From a virus: 45,656 nt of DNA. The translations under genes and the position numbers were made by a program. Location of the stretch: IMG/VR virus record IMGVR_UViG_3300010158_000116, positions 1-45,656 of that record; one strand, written 5' to 3'. The notes under the pieces are model-generated. The model saw only the letters and a program-made list of their open reading frames with translations, did no database searches and was not told where the DNA came from. Below, piece by piece: positions 21,063 through 30,900 of the stretch; positions within the stretch are counted from its first letter, which is position 1; each line of letters begins with the position of its first letter.

Positions 21063-21638
21063 ATGGAAACCACTATTACCGAAATGTCGCTGGAAGACTT
21101 CCTTACCAGCGAGGCAACTCCCGAAGGCTTTGCCTTTGGCGAGGCGTTCACCATCAACAACGACGACGAGGCTCTGTGGGCTATGCGCTCACTGGCTCAG
21201 GCTCAGCGTTGTATTGACGAGGTGGAGCGTCAGGCTCAAATTGAACTTGACCGAATCAACCGTTGGGTCGAAGCGAACGTGGTCGGCAACACGCAGACCG
21301 TTGAATACTTTGACCGTATTCTTGGTGACTACCTAATGCGAGTTCGTGAGAACGACGCTGACGGGCGCAAGTCGCTGTCCTTCCCCGACGGCACAGTGAC
21401 GAGCCGTGTGACCCAGCCCAAGGTTGAAGTCACCGACCTCGAAGCGTTTTTGACGTGGGCGGAGTCCAACGGTCACGCCGAGTGGGTGCGTGTGAAGCGT
21501 GAGGCGAACCTTGCCGAAATCAAGAAGGGCGTGGACTTTGAAGAGTCCGCTGTCCTCGACCCGATTACGGGCTTACCGATTGACGGGCTTGCGCCTGTCG
21601 CTGGCGGTATCAGCACCTCAACCAAGGTGGCTGAGTAG
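21063..21638 (+). CDS. Gam-like host-nuclease inhibitor
   Basis: 191 residues. The central part fits the Mu Gam family: a long helix (QAQIELDRINRWVEANV), a FDRILGDYLMRVREND helix, the SLSFPDGTVTSRVTQPKVEV strand pair and the ALFT-like FLTWAESNGHAEWVRVKREA segment. Mu Gam binds double-strand ends as a Ku-like dimer and blocks exonucleases such as RecBCD; in actinobacteria AdnAB would be the likely target. The ATG at 21063 follows AAGGAG. It stands opposite a Sak4-like ATPase. Confidence 0.85.
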   Translation: METTITEMSLEDFLTSEATPEGFAFGEAFTINNDDEALWAMRSLAQAQRCIDEVERQAQIELDRINRWVEANVVGNTQTVEYFDRILGDYLMRVRENDADGRKSLSFPDGTVTSRVTQPKVEVTDLEAFLTWAESNGHAEWVRVKREANLAEIKKGVDFEESAVLDPITGLPIDGLAPVAGGISTSTKVAE

Positions 21639-21752
21639 CCCACGGTCGTCACGGTGGGTAGGGAAATCACTACCCAATCAGGGTTGCAGTTGTGCTACCC
21701 CTACCTACCGTGTCGTTAGCCGTAGTGTGGACTACAACGCTACGCAAAGCAG

Positions 21753-21790
21753 AAATCCCCACCAGCCCTTATTTGGTTAGGTGGGGATTT
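21753..21790. terminator. Terminator between convergent units
   Basis: Perfect 11-bp stem AAATCCCCACC/GGTGGGGATTT with a 16-base loop, in the 204-bp gap between the Gam-like gene (plus) and the holin-like gene (minus). Short T-runs on both sides allow action in both directions. A smaller GGGTAG/CTACCC hairpin lies at 21656-21675. No gene is seen in the rest of the gap. Confidence 0.7.
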
Positions 21791-21842
21791 CGCCGTTCTA
21801 AGACGGCCACTGTGCTTGCCTATCGCAAAGCCTGTGGCGATA

Positions 21843-22121
21843 CTACTGCTTGTTTAGTGAAGCGGGCTTGGTAGCACCAAGAAGACGGCTGAGGGCGGGA
21901 ACCTTCGCTTCGAGGTAGTGAGAGACGGTGCTGTAGACCGTGCCAACTACGGGTGCAACGATTCCAAACGCCTGTGCAGGCGAGAGGCTGAAGCCAGCCT
22001 TCGCAGCAAGCGATACAAGAACGCCGACCAACGTGGGAACAACGTAACGAATGACTGTGGCTTGAATAGCCTTAGGGTCAATCTTGATTGGGGTGGATTG
22101 TGGGGTAGGTTGGGTAGTCAC
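21843..22121 (-). CDS. Putative holin or lysis-associated membrane protein
   Basis: 92 residues. Two hydrophobic segments (VVPTLVGVLVSLAAKAGF and AFGIVAPVVGTVYSTVSHYL) separated by a short turn, followed by LEAKVPALSRLLG. This matches small actinophage membrane proteins often called holins. GTG start with AAGGAA 8 bases upstream; it overlaps the preceding gene by 44 bases. It is the last gene of the structural block, where lysis genes usually lie, but no lysin is next to it. Confidence 0.65.
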   Translation of the reverse strand: MTTQPTPQSTPIKIDPKAIQATVIRYVVPTLVGVLVSLAAKAGFSLSPAQAFGIVAPVVGTVYSTVSHYLEAKVPALSRLLGATKPASLNKQ

Positions 22122-22446
22122 CTTTGTATTCCTTCTTTAGAGCCGATTCTAGGTCAAAATCACTTTCGGCTTCGGCTCTATGCCAACCGAGGTGACGCTC
22201 TACCTTATCCTCAATCGAGTCGAAGCGTAAGTCCATACGCTCAACCTTGATATCAACTTTTTCGAGGCTTGTCTGCAGAGTTCCAAAACGATTGTCGAGT
22301 TGCAGCAAACGGTCTTGAACGATGGCGTGGTCGGAACTGTTTTCTTTGCGACCACGATGAGAGTTTTTCCAAGCGGCGATAGACGAAACCGTTGCCGGAA
22401 TAGCGGTGATTACCGCTGCAATTACAAATGGTTGCGCTGTCGCCAT
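22078..22446 (-). CDS. Membrane protein with coiled coil, lysis- or tail-associated
   Basis: 122 residues. One N-terminal membrane helix (FVIAAVITAIPATVSSIAAW), a basic stop (KNSHRGRK), then a coiled coil (QDRLLQLDNRFGTLQTSLEK and KVERMDLRFDSIEDKVERHL). Such proteins sit between tail and lysis genes in many actinophages and may assist the holin. TAGGAT lies 6 bases before the ATG, so it may have its own leaderless promoter; AGGA in the same place could also serve as ribosome site. Confidence 0.7.
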   Translation of the reverse strand: MATAQPFVIAAVITAIPATVSSIAAWKNSHRGRKENSSDHAIVQDRLLQLDNRFGTLQTSLEKVDIKVERMDLRFDSIEDKVERHLGWHRAEAESDFDLESALKKEYKGDYPTYPTIHPNQD

Positions 22447-22483
22447 AGCAAAATCCTACATTCAAGTTTTGGAAATAAAGTTT

Positions 22484-23323
22484 CTAGGAGTGAACGCCCA
22501 AGTCGGTAATCATCAACCGCTGGGGGGAACTTGCGCTCATTGTGACCGTCGTGGCTGCGTTGGCAACCCTGAAGGCAACACCCCAAAACCCCTTGTTATT
22601 TGGGTGTCGAGCCGTCCAAGCACCAACGTTGGTGTAGTGCGTGGGGTTGTTATCCCACCACGTCGTTGATGCGCTGACCGTGTAGGTCTGCCCTGCAGTG
22701 GTCGGGCTTTGGAAAACTTGGTGCGGAACCTGCGTGGTCGAAGACGTGGCGGAAAGACCGTCGGGGGTGACTACGCCAACCGAAACACTGCTTGCCGTGC
22801 CACCTACGGTGAAAGAGATGAGCAACTCCGCTTTGTAAATCCGATTTGGAAGAACGTTGTGCGTCACCAGAAATGGCGTAGGGGCTGTCGAGGACGTTAC
22901 GGGGTCTAACTGCTTCCACCAGAAAGGGCTTGTCCAACCAGAAAGAACCGTGGTGCTAGTGAAATCTCCGTGGCTGACCGTGGTTGCCGAGGAACGCTTG
23001 AATCCCACAACGTCACTTGGAATGTCGGATTGGGCGGAGGTCATAGAGCCAAGAACCCACAAGTCTTCGCCACTCATAGTTATCCATACCGTGTCGCCCA
23101 GAACCGGCGTGTAGGTGTCGGCAAAGCGAATTCCGTGAACAACCTGTGAGTCACCGCCGATAGTGACGCTAACAACGGGATAACCGTGGCTTTGATTAGC
23201 AAAGTTGTAGGACGGGTCGTATCCAATTACTCGCCCAAGGCGCAGATTGTCCTGCGGGGGCAAACGAAACTGCCCATTGTTCACAATTGAATTGGAAAGT
23301 GACTTGAAGTCGAAGTTTGCCAT
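22484..23323 (-). CDS. Minor tail protein
   Basis: 279 residues. The first 90 residues (DNLRLGRVIGYDPSYNF; PVLGDTVWITMSGEDLWVLG) form an OB-like barrel of the kind found in tail tip proteins. The rest is beta-rich (about 120-275) and may be a carbohydrate-binding or fibre domain. The ATG at 23323 overlaps the hub stop (TAATG), so both are translated together. Probably the last tail tip component. Confidence 0.75.
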   Translation of the reverse strand: MANFDFKSLSNSIVNNGQFRLPPQDNLRLGRVIGYDPSYNFANQSHGYPVVSVTIGGDSQVVHGIRFADTYTPVLGDTVWITMSGEDLWVLGSMTSAQSDIPSDVVGFKRSSATTVSHGDFTSTTVLSGWTSPFWWKQLDPVTSSTAPTPFLVTHNVLPNRIYKAELLISFTVGGTASSVSVGVVTPDGLSATSSTTQVPHQVFQSPTTAGQTYTVSASTTWWDNNPTHYTNVGAWTARHPNNKGFWGVAFRVANAATTVTMSASSPQRLMITDLGVHS

Positions 23324-24957
23324 TAGTTGTAAACCGCCCACGGGTCGGGAAGGGTGTATTCACCGATACGAATAGCCTCCTGCTTGGTTCCCACTCGACG
23401 CTCACGGGCAACAATTTCCATTGGTTTGTCGAGGTCTAGTGGAATCGTAACGGAGTCCACCATATAGTTTGTTCCACCGTCACCGCCCGTGTTGGGGTCA
23501 ATGAAGTCGGTGTAACGGCGGAAGTTTGTGAGCAACGTCACAGGGTTGATGTGTAAAACCGTGTCGCCCTTATTGGCGTTTGCCGACACGACAACATTTT
23601 GCGTGGCAAACGAGTTGATGAGTTGAAGGGTCGTGCCTGCGCCAATTGGTTTTGCCAGCGGTTGCACACGGATTTCACCAATCGGGCTTGCGTCGTATTG
23701 GCGAAACAAATCCTGTCCTAGCGAGGCAACACTATTACGTTTATTGAAGATTCCAAGACGCTGACGGCGAACTCGAACCACGTCGCCTACGTCCAAAGCG
23801 GGATTTACCACGCCTTCGATAGTTACGGCTTCGTCACCGCCCGTATACCAATTGAGGTAGGTCTTCGCCGCCAAGTCCACCTCGGCTTGGGTTGTAAGTT
23901 TCTTACGGCCTGGTTCCATTGCGGAGACAATGCCAAAATCGCCACCGTAGTAGGTCGGGGAGGACGGGTCATTGTTGATAGCAATCGAGCGCAGCGGTAA
24001 TTGCGTCATTGAACTTTCGCCCGTCGCCCACACATAGTTCACAGCCTTCGAATCGTCCAACTTGCGGGTGGCGGAAATTAACAGACCGCCTTCGCCGTCC
24101 AAAAACTCCCACGTCGGCTGAACCGAGTTGGGGTCTACGATTTCCAAAAGTGTGAACGCACCTTCTGGGTCTACAAAGATTTCAGCACCCATAGACGCAG
24201 CGATACCGGAAATATCAGTCCACGGAGAGGTTGAACTCATTGAGGTCGGGTTGGTTGAACCGAAAACAATGGGTTTGAGTAGTTTCTTGTCCGCTACTGC
24301 GCTGAAATGAAAAACCGGCTGACCAATATGGCTTTTCTTAGGCCACCTATCTCGAACAAGCAGTTCGATTGCTTCCTTGAAATACGAAGCGATAAGCGTC
24401 TGAACGTTGAGAAGAATGGCAGACACTTGCGTCATAACAATTGGCGGAGTGTAATGAGTTGTCCATACGGTAGTCGTGCCCGTCCAATGGTTTTTGGCAA
24501 TGTTTGACGTAATATCCGAGCCGCTTACCTGCAGTTCCAAGGTTCCGTCACCCTTTTCGTCAATGGTGACGGAGTTGATTCGGAAAACACCCACGGGGAC
24601 GAGTTCATATGCAAGATTGGCGGGTCGTAGCATTTCTTCGGAGAGCGGAACGTTGGCAGACCATAATTTCGGGTCAATCTCAGGACGGTTCCAAATCACG
24701 CCTCGATAAGCAAAAATGTGGTTGGCGTAAATGTTGAGCGGGTCGGCATTGTGAAGCGGAACCAGAGTTTCGTCATTGGTAGTGAAATTTATGGTGCGCC
24801 GAGCGTCCTGAGAGGTTCGGTCAATCTTGACCGAGCCACCCGTAATTGGAATGTTCGTCATTGTTCCATCTATCGACAAAACTTTGATGACGACAAAGGG
24901 AACGTGCGGCCCTTTGATTGTGTCCGTCATTCGCTGCGTCATTTTTGCGTAGGGCAT
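23323..24957 (-). CDS. Tail hub-like protein (DUF5047-like)
   Basis: 544 residues. The N-terminal part (VVIKVLSIDG..., TSQDARRTINFTTND, YRGVIWN) fits the DUF5047 type found next to large tail proteins in actinophages. Middle: SGSDITSNIAKNHW and a D-rich TLLEIVD region; later DVGDVVRVRRQRLGIFNKR, which is typical of hub or baseplate proteins. It likely forms the tail tip ring that carries the receptor-binding part. It follows the giant tail gene by 8 bases, with AGGA upstream. Confidence 0.8.
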   Translation of the reverse strand: MPYAKMTQRMTDTIKGPHVPFVVIKVLSIDGTMTNIPITGGSVKIDRTSQDARRTINFTTNDETLVPLHNADPLNIYANHIFAYRGVIWNRPEIDPKLWSANVPLSEEMLRPANLAYELVPVGVFRINSVTIDEKGDGTLELQVSGSDITSNIAKNHWTGTTTVWTTHYTPPIVMTQVSAILLNVQTLIASYFKEAIELLVRDRWPKKSHIGQPVFHFSAVADKKLLKPIVFGSTNPTSMSSTSPWTDISGIAASMGAEIFVDPEGAFTLLEIVDPNSVQPTWEFLDGEGGLLISATRKLDDSKAVNYVWATGESSMTQLPLRSIAINNDPSSPTYYGGDFGIVSAMEPGRKKLTTQAEVDLAAKTYLNWYTGGDEAVTIEGVVNPALDVGDVVRVRRQRLGIFNKRNSVASLGQDLFRQYDASPIGEIRVQPLAKPIGAGTTLQLINSFATQNVVVSANANKGDTVLHINPVTLLTNFRRYTDFIDPNTGGDGGTNYMVDSVTIPLDLDKPMEIVARERRVGTKQEAIRIGEYTLPDPWAVYN

Positions 24958-24965
24958 ATCTATTC

Positions 24966-27900
24966 CTAATTTACATAAGTGTAAGTAGGCGGCGCAGACT
25001 CCACGAACGGAATGGTTATTTCTCGATAAGGGTTCACGGCGGCGTGGTGAACAATTTGAATGTCCTGATTGACGAAGATGTAGCGACGCTCGTTCTCGAC
25101 GGGGTTGAGCAAGATAAAGATTTCACCACGCTTCAAGAACGCCAAGAACGCTTCCCACGTTGTCGGGTCTGTCCACATAACCTTCAGCGAGCCGTCTCGA
25201 CCCGTCACCACCCCAGGCACGGTCAGCGGATACGGAGAGCCAAGCGGGTAGAAGGTTCCCGCAGGGTGACGCTGGCTTTCGTCCATACCGTCCAAAACGT
25301 TGATAGCAAAGCGGATTGAATCGTCCGAGGTGCTGGCAATCCACCACGAATTGTTGGAAATCGTGTTTGCTTGCAGAGAGGCAGAACGAATACCGACCAC
25401 GCCTTTTCCGGCAGGTGTCGTGTAGGTCGGGGTTATGCGGTAAATTGTGGTTTGGTTTGGAATTGCCTCATAGTCAATGAGAGATGTGAACCCGCTGCTA
25501 TTTACTTGCAATTGACTACCACCACGAAGGGACGACCACGTTTGCCCTTGGTCTTCGCTGCGCTCAACCAAAACCTTGTAGGAAGTGTGGGTATTAGCAG
25601 TGTTCACCCAAGCGGCGGTGTTCCAATTGAAGACCGCAACCTGAGTTCCACTGTTTTGATTTTGACGAACCTGACCCGAAATACCGGCAGTCGCAGCATA
25701 AATCTGTGCGCCCTTCTTGTGGCTGAACCACAGGGGCGAAGCAAGCGTCACGGTTGCCGAACCGTTCCACGTCGAAGAAATGTTTACATATTCGACCTGA
25801 GACGAGCCAAAATCCACCGTCAGGGCAGAGTTGGCGGCAAGTCCTTCAACGGAATTCAAAATAATTGAGGTGTCGCCCACGTTTGCTGCGGAGGTCAGCG
25901 ACGACCAAAGGGCGGAGTTTCCACTGCCGTAGTGGATTTCACGGGTTCCAGCGTCGTTGGCGGGGTCAATGACGTAAATCGAGGCTTCACCCAACGTCGG
26001 AGTGCTACTAGGAATGGTCAAAGCATTGTTATTGGGCTGGTTGATAGCCCCTGTGACCACTGAGGACTGTAGGGTCGCCAGAGACGTGTTGAGGGGGCTG
26101 TAATCGCTTGTGGGGGCTGGGGCTTGCATAGCCTTGAACATCACCGCAGAGAGCGAATAGGCGTCCGTGTTGAGAACGTTTACCCATTGGAAGCGAGGAC
26201 AAGCGTAAGAGGCGGAAACGGTGATATTTCCAACAGTCGGCGGAACGGTTCCAGTGGTAAAACGAACTGCCATTGTGGTTGCGCCCTGAGCCGTGGTGGT
26301 CGTGGTAATAACGTTAAACGTGCCATTAAAGGTCAGCGGGGTTCCGGCTGAGATTGAGTGTGCCAGACCAATTGAGAAGTTGAGTTGTGCCGTTGAAGAC
26401 GTTACGCCCGAAGTCGTGGCGGCGTAGGCAAGAACGTAATTTTGCGGGGCGGTGGCGACCATAAACGCAGGACACCAACCCTGACCCCACACGTTTTTTG
26501 TGTCGGTCAAAACCGTCGCTGCGTCTTGAACAGGGTTCAACTTGGTTCCCGCAGTGAAATTGTTGTGAACGTAAATATTTATGTTTGTCAAAGAAGCGGT
26601 GGCATTGGCGGACATAGTGATTGTCGTGCCAGAAATCGAGGAAACCGTTGTGCCAGAGGGAATTCCAATTCCCGAAATCACCTGATTCACGGCGACGTTT
26701 GTAATGGGCGACACGTTGCTCAGTTGGTTGCTACCAGAGGTGATGTTTCCGGTAACAAGGGGCTTTGTCAGGCTTCGAGTGCCATTTGAAGTTGCAATTA
26801 AGTTGCCATAGGAGTCATACCAATCCACATAGGGCGTAAACAACGGATAATCCGGCGTGGAAATACCAGCCGTGCTGGGCACACGGGTTCCCTCAATCAT
26901 CTTCGAGAAGCCACCAAAACCGTAGGTGTTACCGGCATAAACCGGAACCGAGTTCGTAGCCGTCCAACCGTTCCACGACGCAGGGGCTAATGAAATCTCT
27001 GCGGTGAGCGGTGAAGCGTAGGTTCCTGATAGCGAAGGGTCAATCGTGGCGGTGTTCTGTCCAAAAATTGGCGGGTTGGTAATAACAATTGGGCAGTAAG
27101 CGTCGTAGTTGAAGTTGGAGTAGAAGGGCGTAACGGGAATACTCGTTGAACCGGCAGGAATTTTTTTAGCGGCGGGTGAGTAAAGAATTACATCAACCGT
27201 GCCAGAGAGCGTGAACGAGCCGGTAGAACCGTTGTAGCCCGTAGCGGCTTGCTGGCAAGAGTTACTCAGCGTCACCGTAAACGAGCCACCGCTCGACGCA
27301 GTATTAGAAACAACGTATGCGCCCGCAGGCATACCAACGCCTGAAATAATCCAACTTTGATAGGCGTTTGAGGCAACGCTGGTTGTAATCGTCGTCGTCG
27401 TTCCGTTGGCGGTTGCCTTGTTCGAAAGCGTGATTGAGTTGTTGATGTTGTTGATGTAGGTAATGGTGGTGCTTGACGGAATACCCGTTCCCGAAACGTT
27501 CATTCCAATCGTCAAACCACCAAGCAGGCTGGCGGAAATATTAGAAACAGTGGTCGAACCATTCGTGGTATTTCCGGTGAACGACGAGGTTCCAAGCGGA
27601 ATCGAGAGTGTCGTGTAGGGGTCGGACGGAATTACCGCATTTTTATAGGTGGCGTAATACTGCGTCAGACCAACATAGAACGTCTGATAGGTCTTGTTGG
27701 AAACTTGTTTTTGCGGGGTAAACCACTGCCCCTGAGCCGTTGAACCACCAACAACTTTGTTCGTGGTGAACTGCAACTTGTCGTTCTTTCTAACGGTCTG
27801 ACCCGCCCACTGACCTTGATTCAGAGACTTATCAAAAATGACCTTCTTGCGAGAAGCGTGACGGGGTGCGGGAACGTAGTGAACCATATTGCCGACAGGA

Positions 27901-30900
27901 ATTGCCGACATTTTTGTCCCAGGAATCGTATACATTGGGCACGAAGTCGTGGGAACAACGGGAATGTTCCACGTTGAAACACCGCCCGCAAACTGCCCGC
28001 CGGAAAAATTTGAAGCAACTGTAAAAATGGCTGCGACAGTTCGGCTTGTGTCTTGTGTTCCGTCCGCCTTGAAGGGGTGTCCAAAAACTTTGAAAATGTC
28101 GCCCTTGCGCCAACCGTCATCGTAGAGACGAGTGGCATTGGGGGTAGCACTGTTCAAGGGTGATACTGAAATATTTGTGTTTGTAACCGTCACCTTTAGG
28201 TGAGTAATAACTTTGACCTTGCCGGTGTGCTGGTCGGTTCCGCAAGCGTGGTCTTGTGACAAGTATCCAATTCGAACATCGGCTCCACCGGACGTAGTAG
28301 CACCCACAACGCTAATGATTTTTGCAGGTTCGGCTGATTGCGCCGAGGTCGGGGCGGTTTGCGTTGCCTTGGGCTGTATGAAAGTAACCGCTTGGCTGCT
28401 TCCGGCAGAGTTGAAGGTGTAATAACTCTTAGCCGCCGGAACCGTCCACGTCGAGTATTGAATTTGACAGTCGAGGCTTTGACCACTGCCAACGGGCAGG
28501 CTGTCGTTTGGGTCGTCAATGAGGACGTAATTCTTGTGCTGGTCGTTGCCTTCAACAATATTGTAAGAGTTAGTGACTGACTTGGAGTAAGTTCCGCCCG
28601 TTGCCGGTTCAACAATTTTCCAAACCGCCGTGCCGAGAACGGTGGTGTCGTAAGTAAATGACAAAATTCCATTACTGCCGGTGTAAATGGGTTGTTGCAG
28701 ACCATAAACAATTTGCGACCATTTGGAGTGCGTCAGACCCGTGCCGCCCGTGCCCGTTGAGTAGTTGTAGTTGCGGAGAATAATTTTGAACGTGTCCGCC
28801 TTAGTTTTGGAACCGTCCGAGAGGTTTTTCACTAAGATTTGCTCGGCGTTGGTTCCGTCGGCATTTTGGACAGTTACCCAAAATGGCGGGCTGGTCGGGC
28901 TGGTTGAGCCAATCGGAAATCCCGTTGCTTTGACGGTTGCACCATTGAGGCTCGACACGGAGAACGTGCCGGTTCCGGTGGTGGTAGAAAGCGCACCCAC
29001 CGTAGAGACGTATCCAGAAGCACCTACGGGAATTGAACTAATCAACTGACCTTTGGTGAACGAACTGCTTGAGTTGGTGGCGGTCTTGCCAAAATAAAGC
29101 GACGTTCCGGCGGTGTCGTTAGTTCCCTTGTGCCAACCACCCACGCTGGAACCAAAGTCGGCGTTGTTGTCGCCCAAAAGGTTGTCCGACACTTGAATCG
29201 CCAAGTGATTGACTGCGTTGGTGTTGTCTGTGAAAGCGGTCACAAGCGGTTGCTGTGGCTGAGTTACGAGCGTGGCAAAATACGCCGAGTTCCAATCACT
29301 CCACCACGCCTTCTGGTGGAAATCTTTGGAGACACGAACAAAAACCCAATAAAACTCGCCGCTAATGAACCGCTTTGTTCCGGTAAAACCGTCTGAAGTC
29401 AAGAAAACCGACGAAGCGTCGTTGTTGGCGGACTTTTTCCAAATTGGCGTTGAAGAGTTGGGGTCGAAAGCGGAGTTCTGATAAGTGAAATCGTCAAAGA
29501 CTCGAACGTCCCAGCCGGTCTGTGGGTCGTTTTCAACGTCGGAGTAAGTCCACCCAATGTAGGGGTTGGTACTGTCGGATATTTCCAAAATATCCGAAGG
29601 CGAGAGGTAAATACCGGCAACTGACGGGCCGCCTCGGAACGTAATCTGCATTGCGATTGCTCGGAGAGCAACGCTGGTGGACTGAGGAACAACAACCCGT
29701 GCGTTGAGCAAAACGTTTTGCAAAGAACTTGCCGACCATTCGTTACCGTTGGGGTCGGTCGGGCGAACATTACCGACGTTCACCGTGTAACTAGCGGGCG
29801 AGTTGTTCGAGAAACTGTCGGCAGTTCCCACCGCACCCGTCACGGGGTCTACAAGGGTGAAAATTTCTTTGTCTTTGTAGGACGAAGAAACTGCGCCAAG
29901 GACTGAGTAGACATTTTGAACGTTGTGGACACGGGCATAACTCCACCCGTTGCCGTCAAAGATGTAGAAACTGTCCAAATCGGGGCGGTAGGTAACGTCG
30001 CCAATGGCGGGATTTGTGGGGAACTCATACCATTCGAGGGTTGCGCCTGCGCTGTGGTTGTAAACCGTCGGGAAGGCAATTGGAAGGGCAAACGGCGGGG
30101 TTCCGGCGGTGATGTTCGAGGTGGAATACGGCAGAGCCGTGGGGTAGACGGTTTCTTGCACTGCGCCAGAATCCAAAACCAAGGGGTAGAGGTATTGAAT
30201 TTGCGCCGTGTTGTCGTAGGGGTAGTTCGGGTTGAACGGCTTTACGGAGAATGATGTAGACGTTTCAGGCGTGTAAGCGGTGACGGTCAATGTTTGGGTC
30301 GTGGTTCCATCACCGGAAGTAAGCAAAACAACGTCATTTTGATTGAGCGGAATGTTCAACCCGACGGTGATAATGGTGTTGTAGTTGGTAATTACACCAT
30401 TTGAGCCAATTACCGCAGGGAAATTGTGCGGAGGCTTAAAATATTGAATTGGAATTGTGGTTGAACCAGCGGGGGTGTCCTGCGCCACCGTAACAACTGC
30501 CGAGGCGGTTCCGTAAACGAGGTAAAGGTTCAAGCCATTTGTCAAAGCAATCGGCGTAGGTGTTGTCGTCAATGACGTAATGGGGTTTCCAATAACCACA
30601 TTGACCGTGGGGTAAAAGTAGGGGACGGATATTGAAGTAATGGTGCTGGATACGTCCATAACCGCCGTCGAAACGGGCGACAAATCGGGGTAGGTATTTG
30701 TTGTGGGCGAAGTCAGTGTAAAAACGTATGACGAAGTATTGTTCAAAATCGAGGAACACGTCAGCGTGTCTCCGTTGATAACGATTTGGAAGTTTGACGT
30801 TCCCGACAGGGCGATTGGTTGCTGAAAGCCAGAGGTGACGTTGATTGAAATTTGCGTTGAGCCGACGGGGGTGTTCCCAACCACCCGACCCAAAGAGCCA

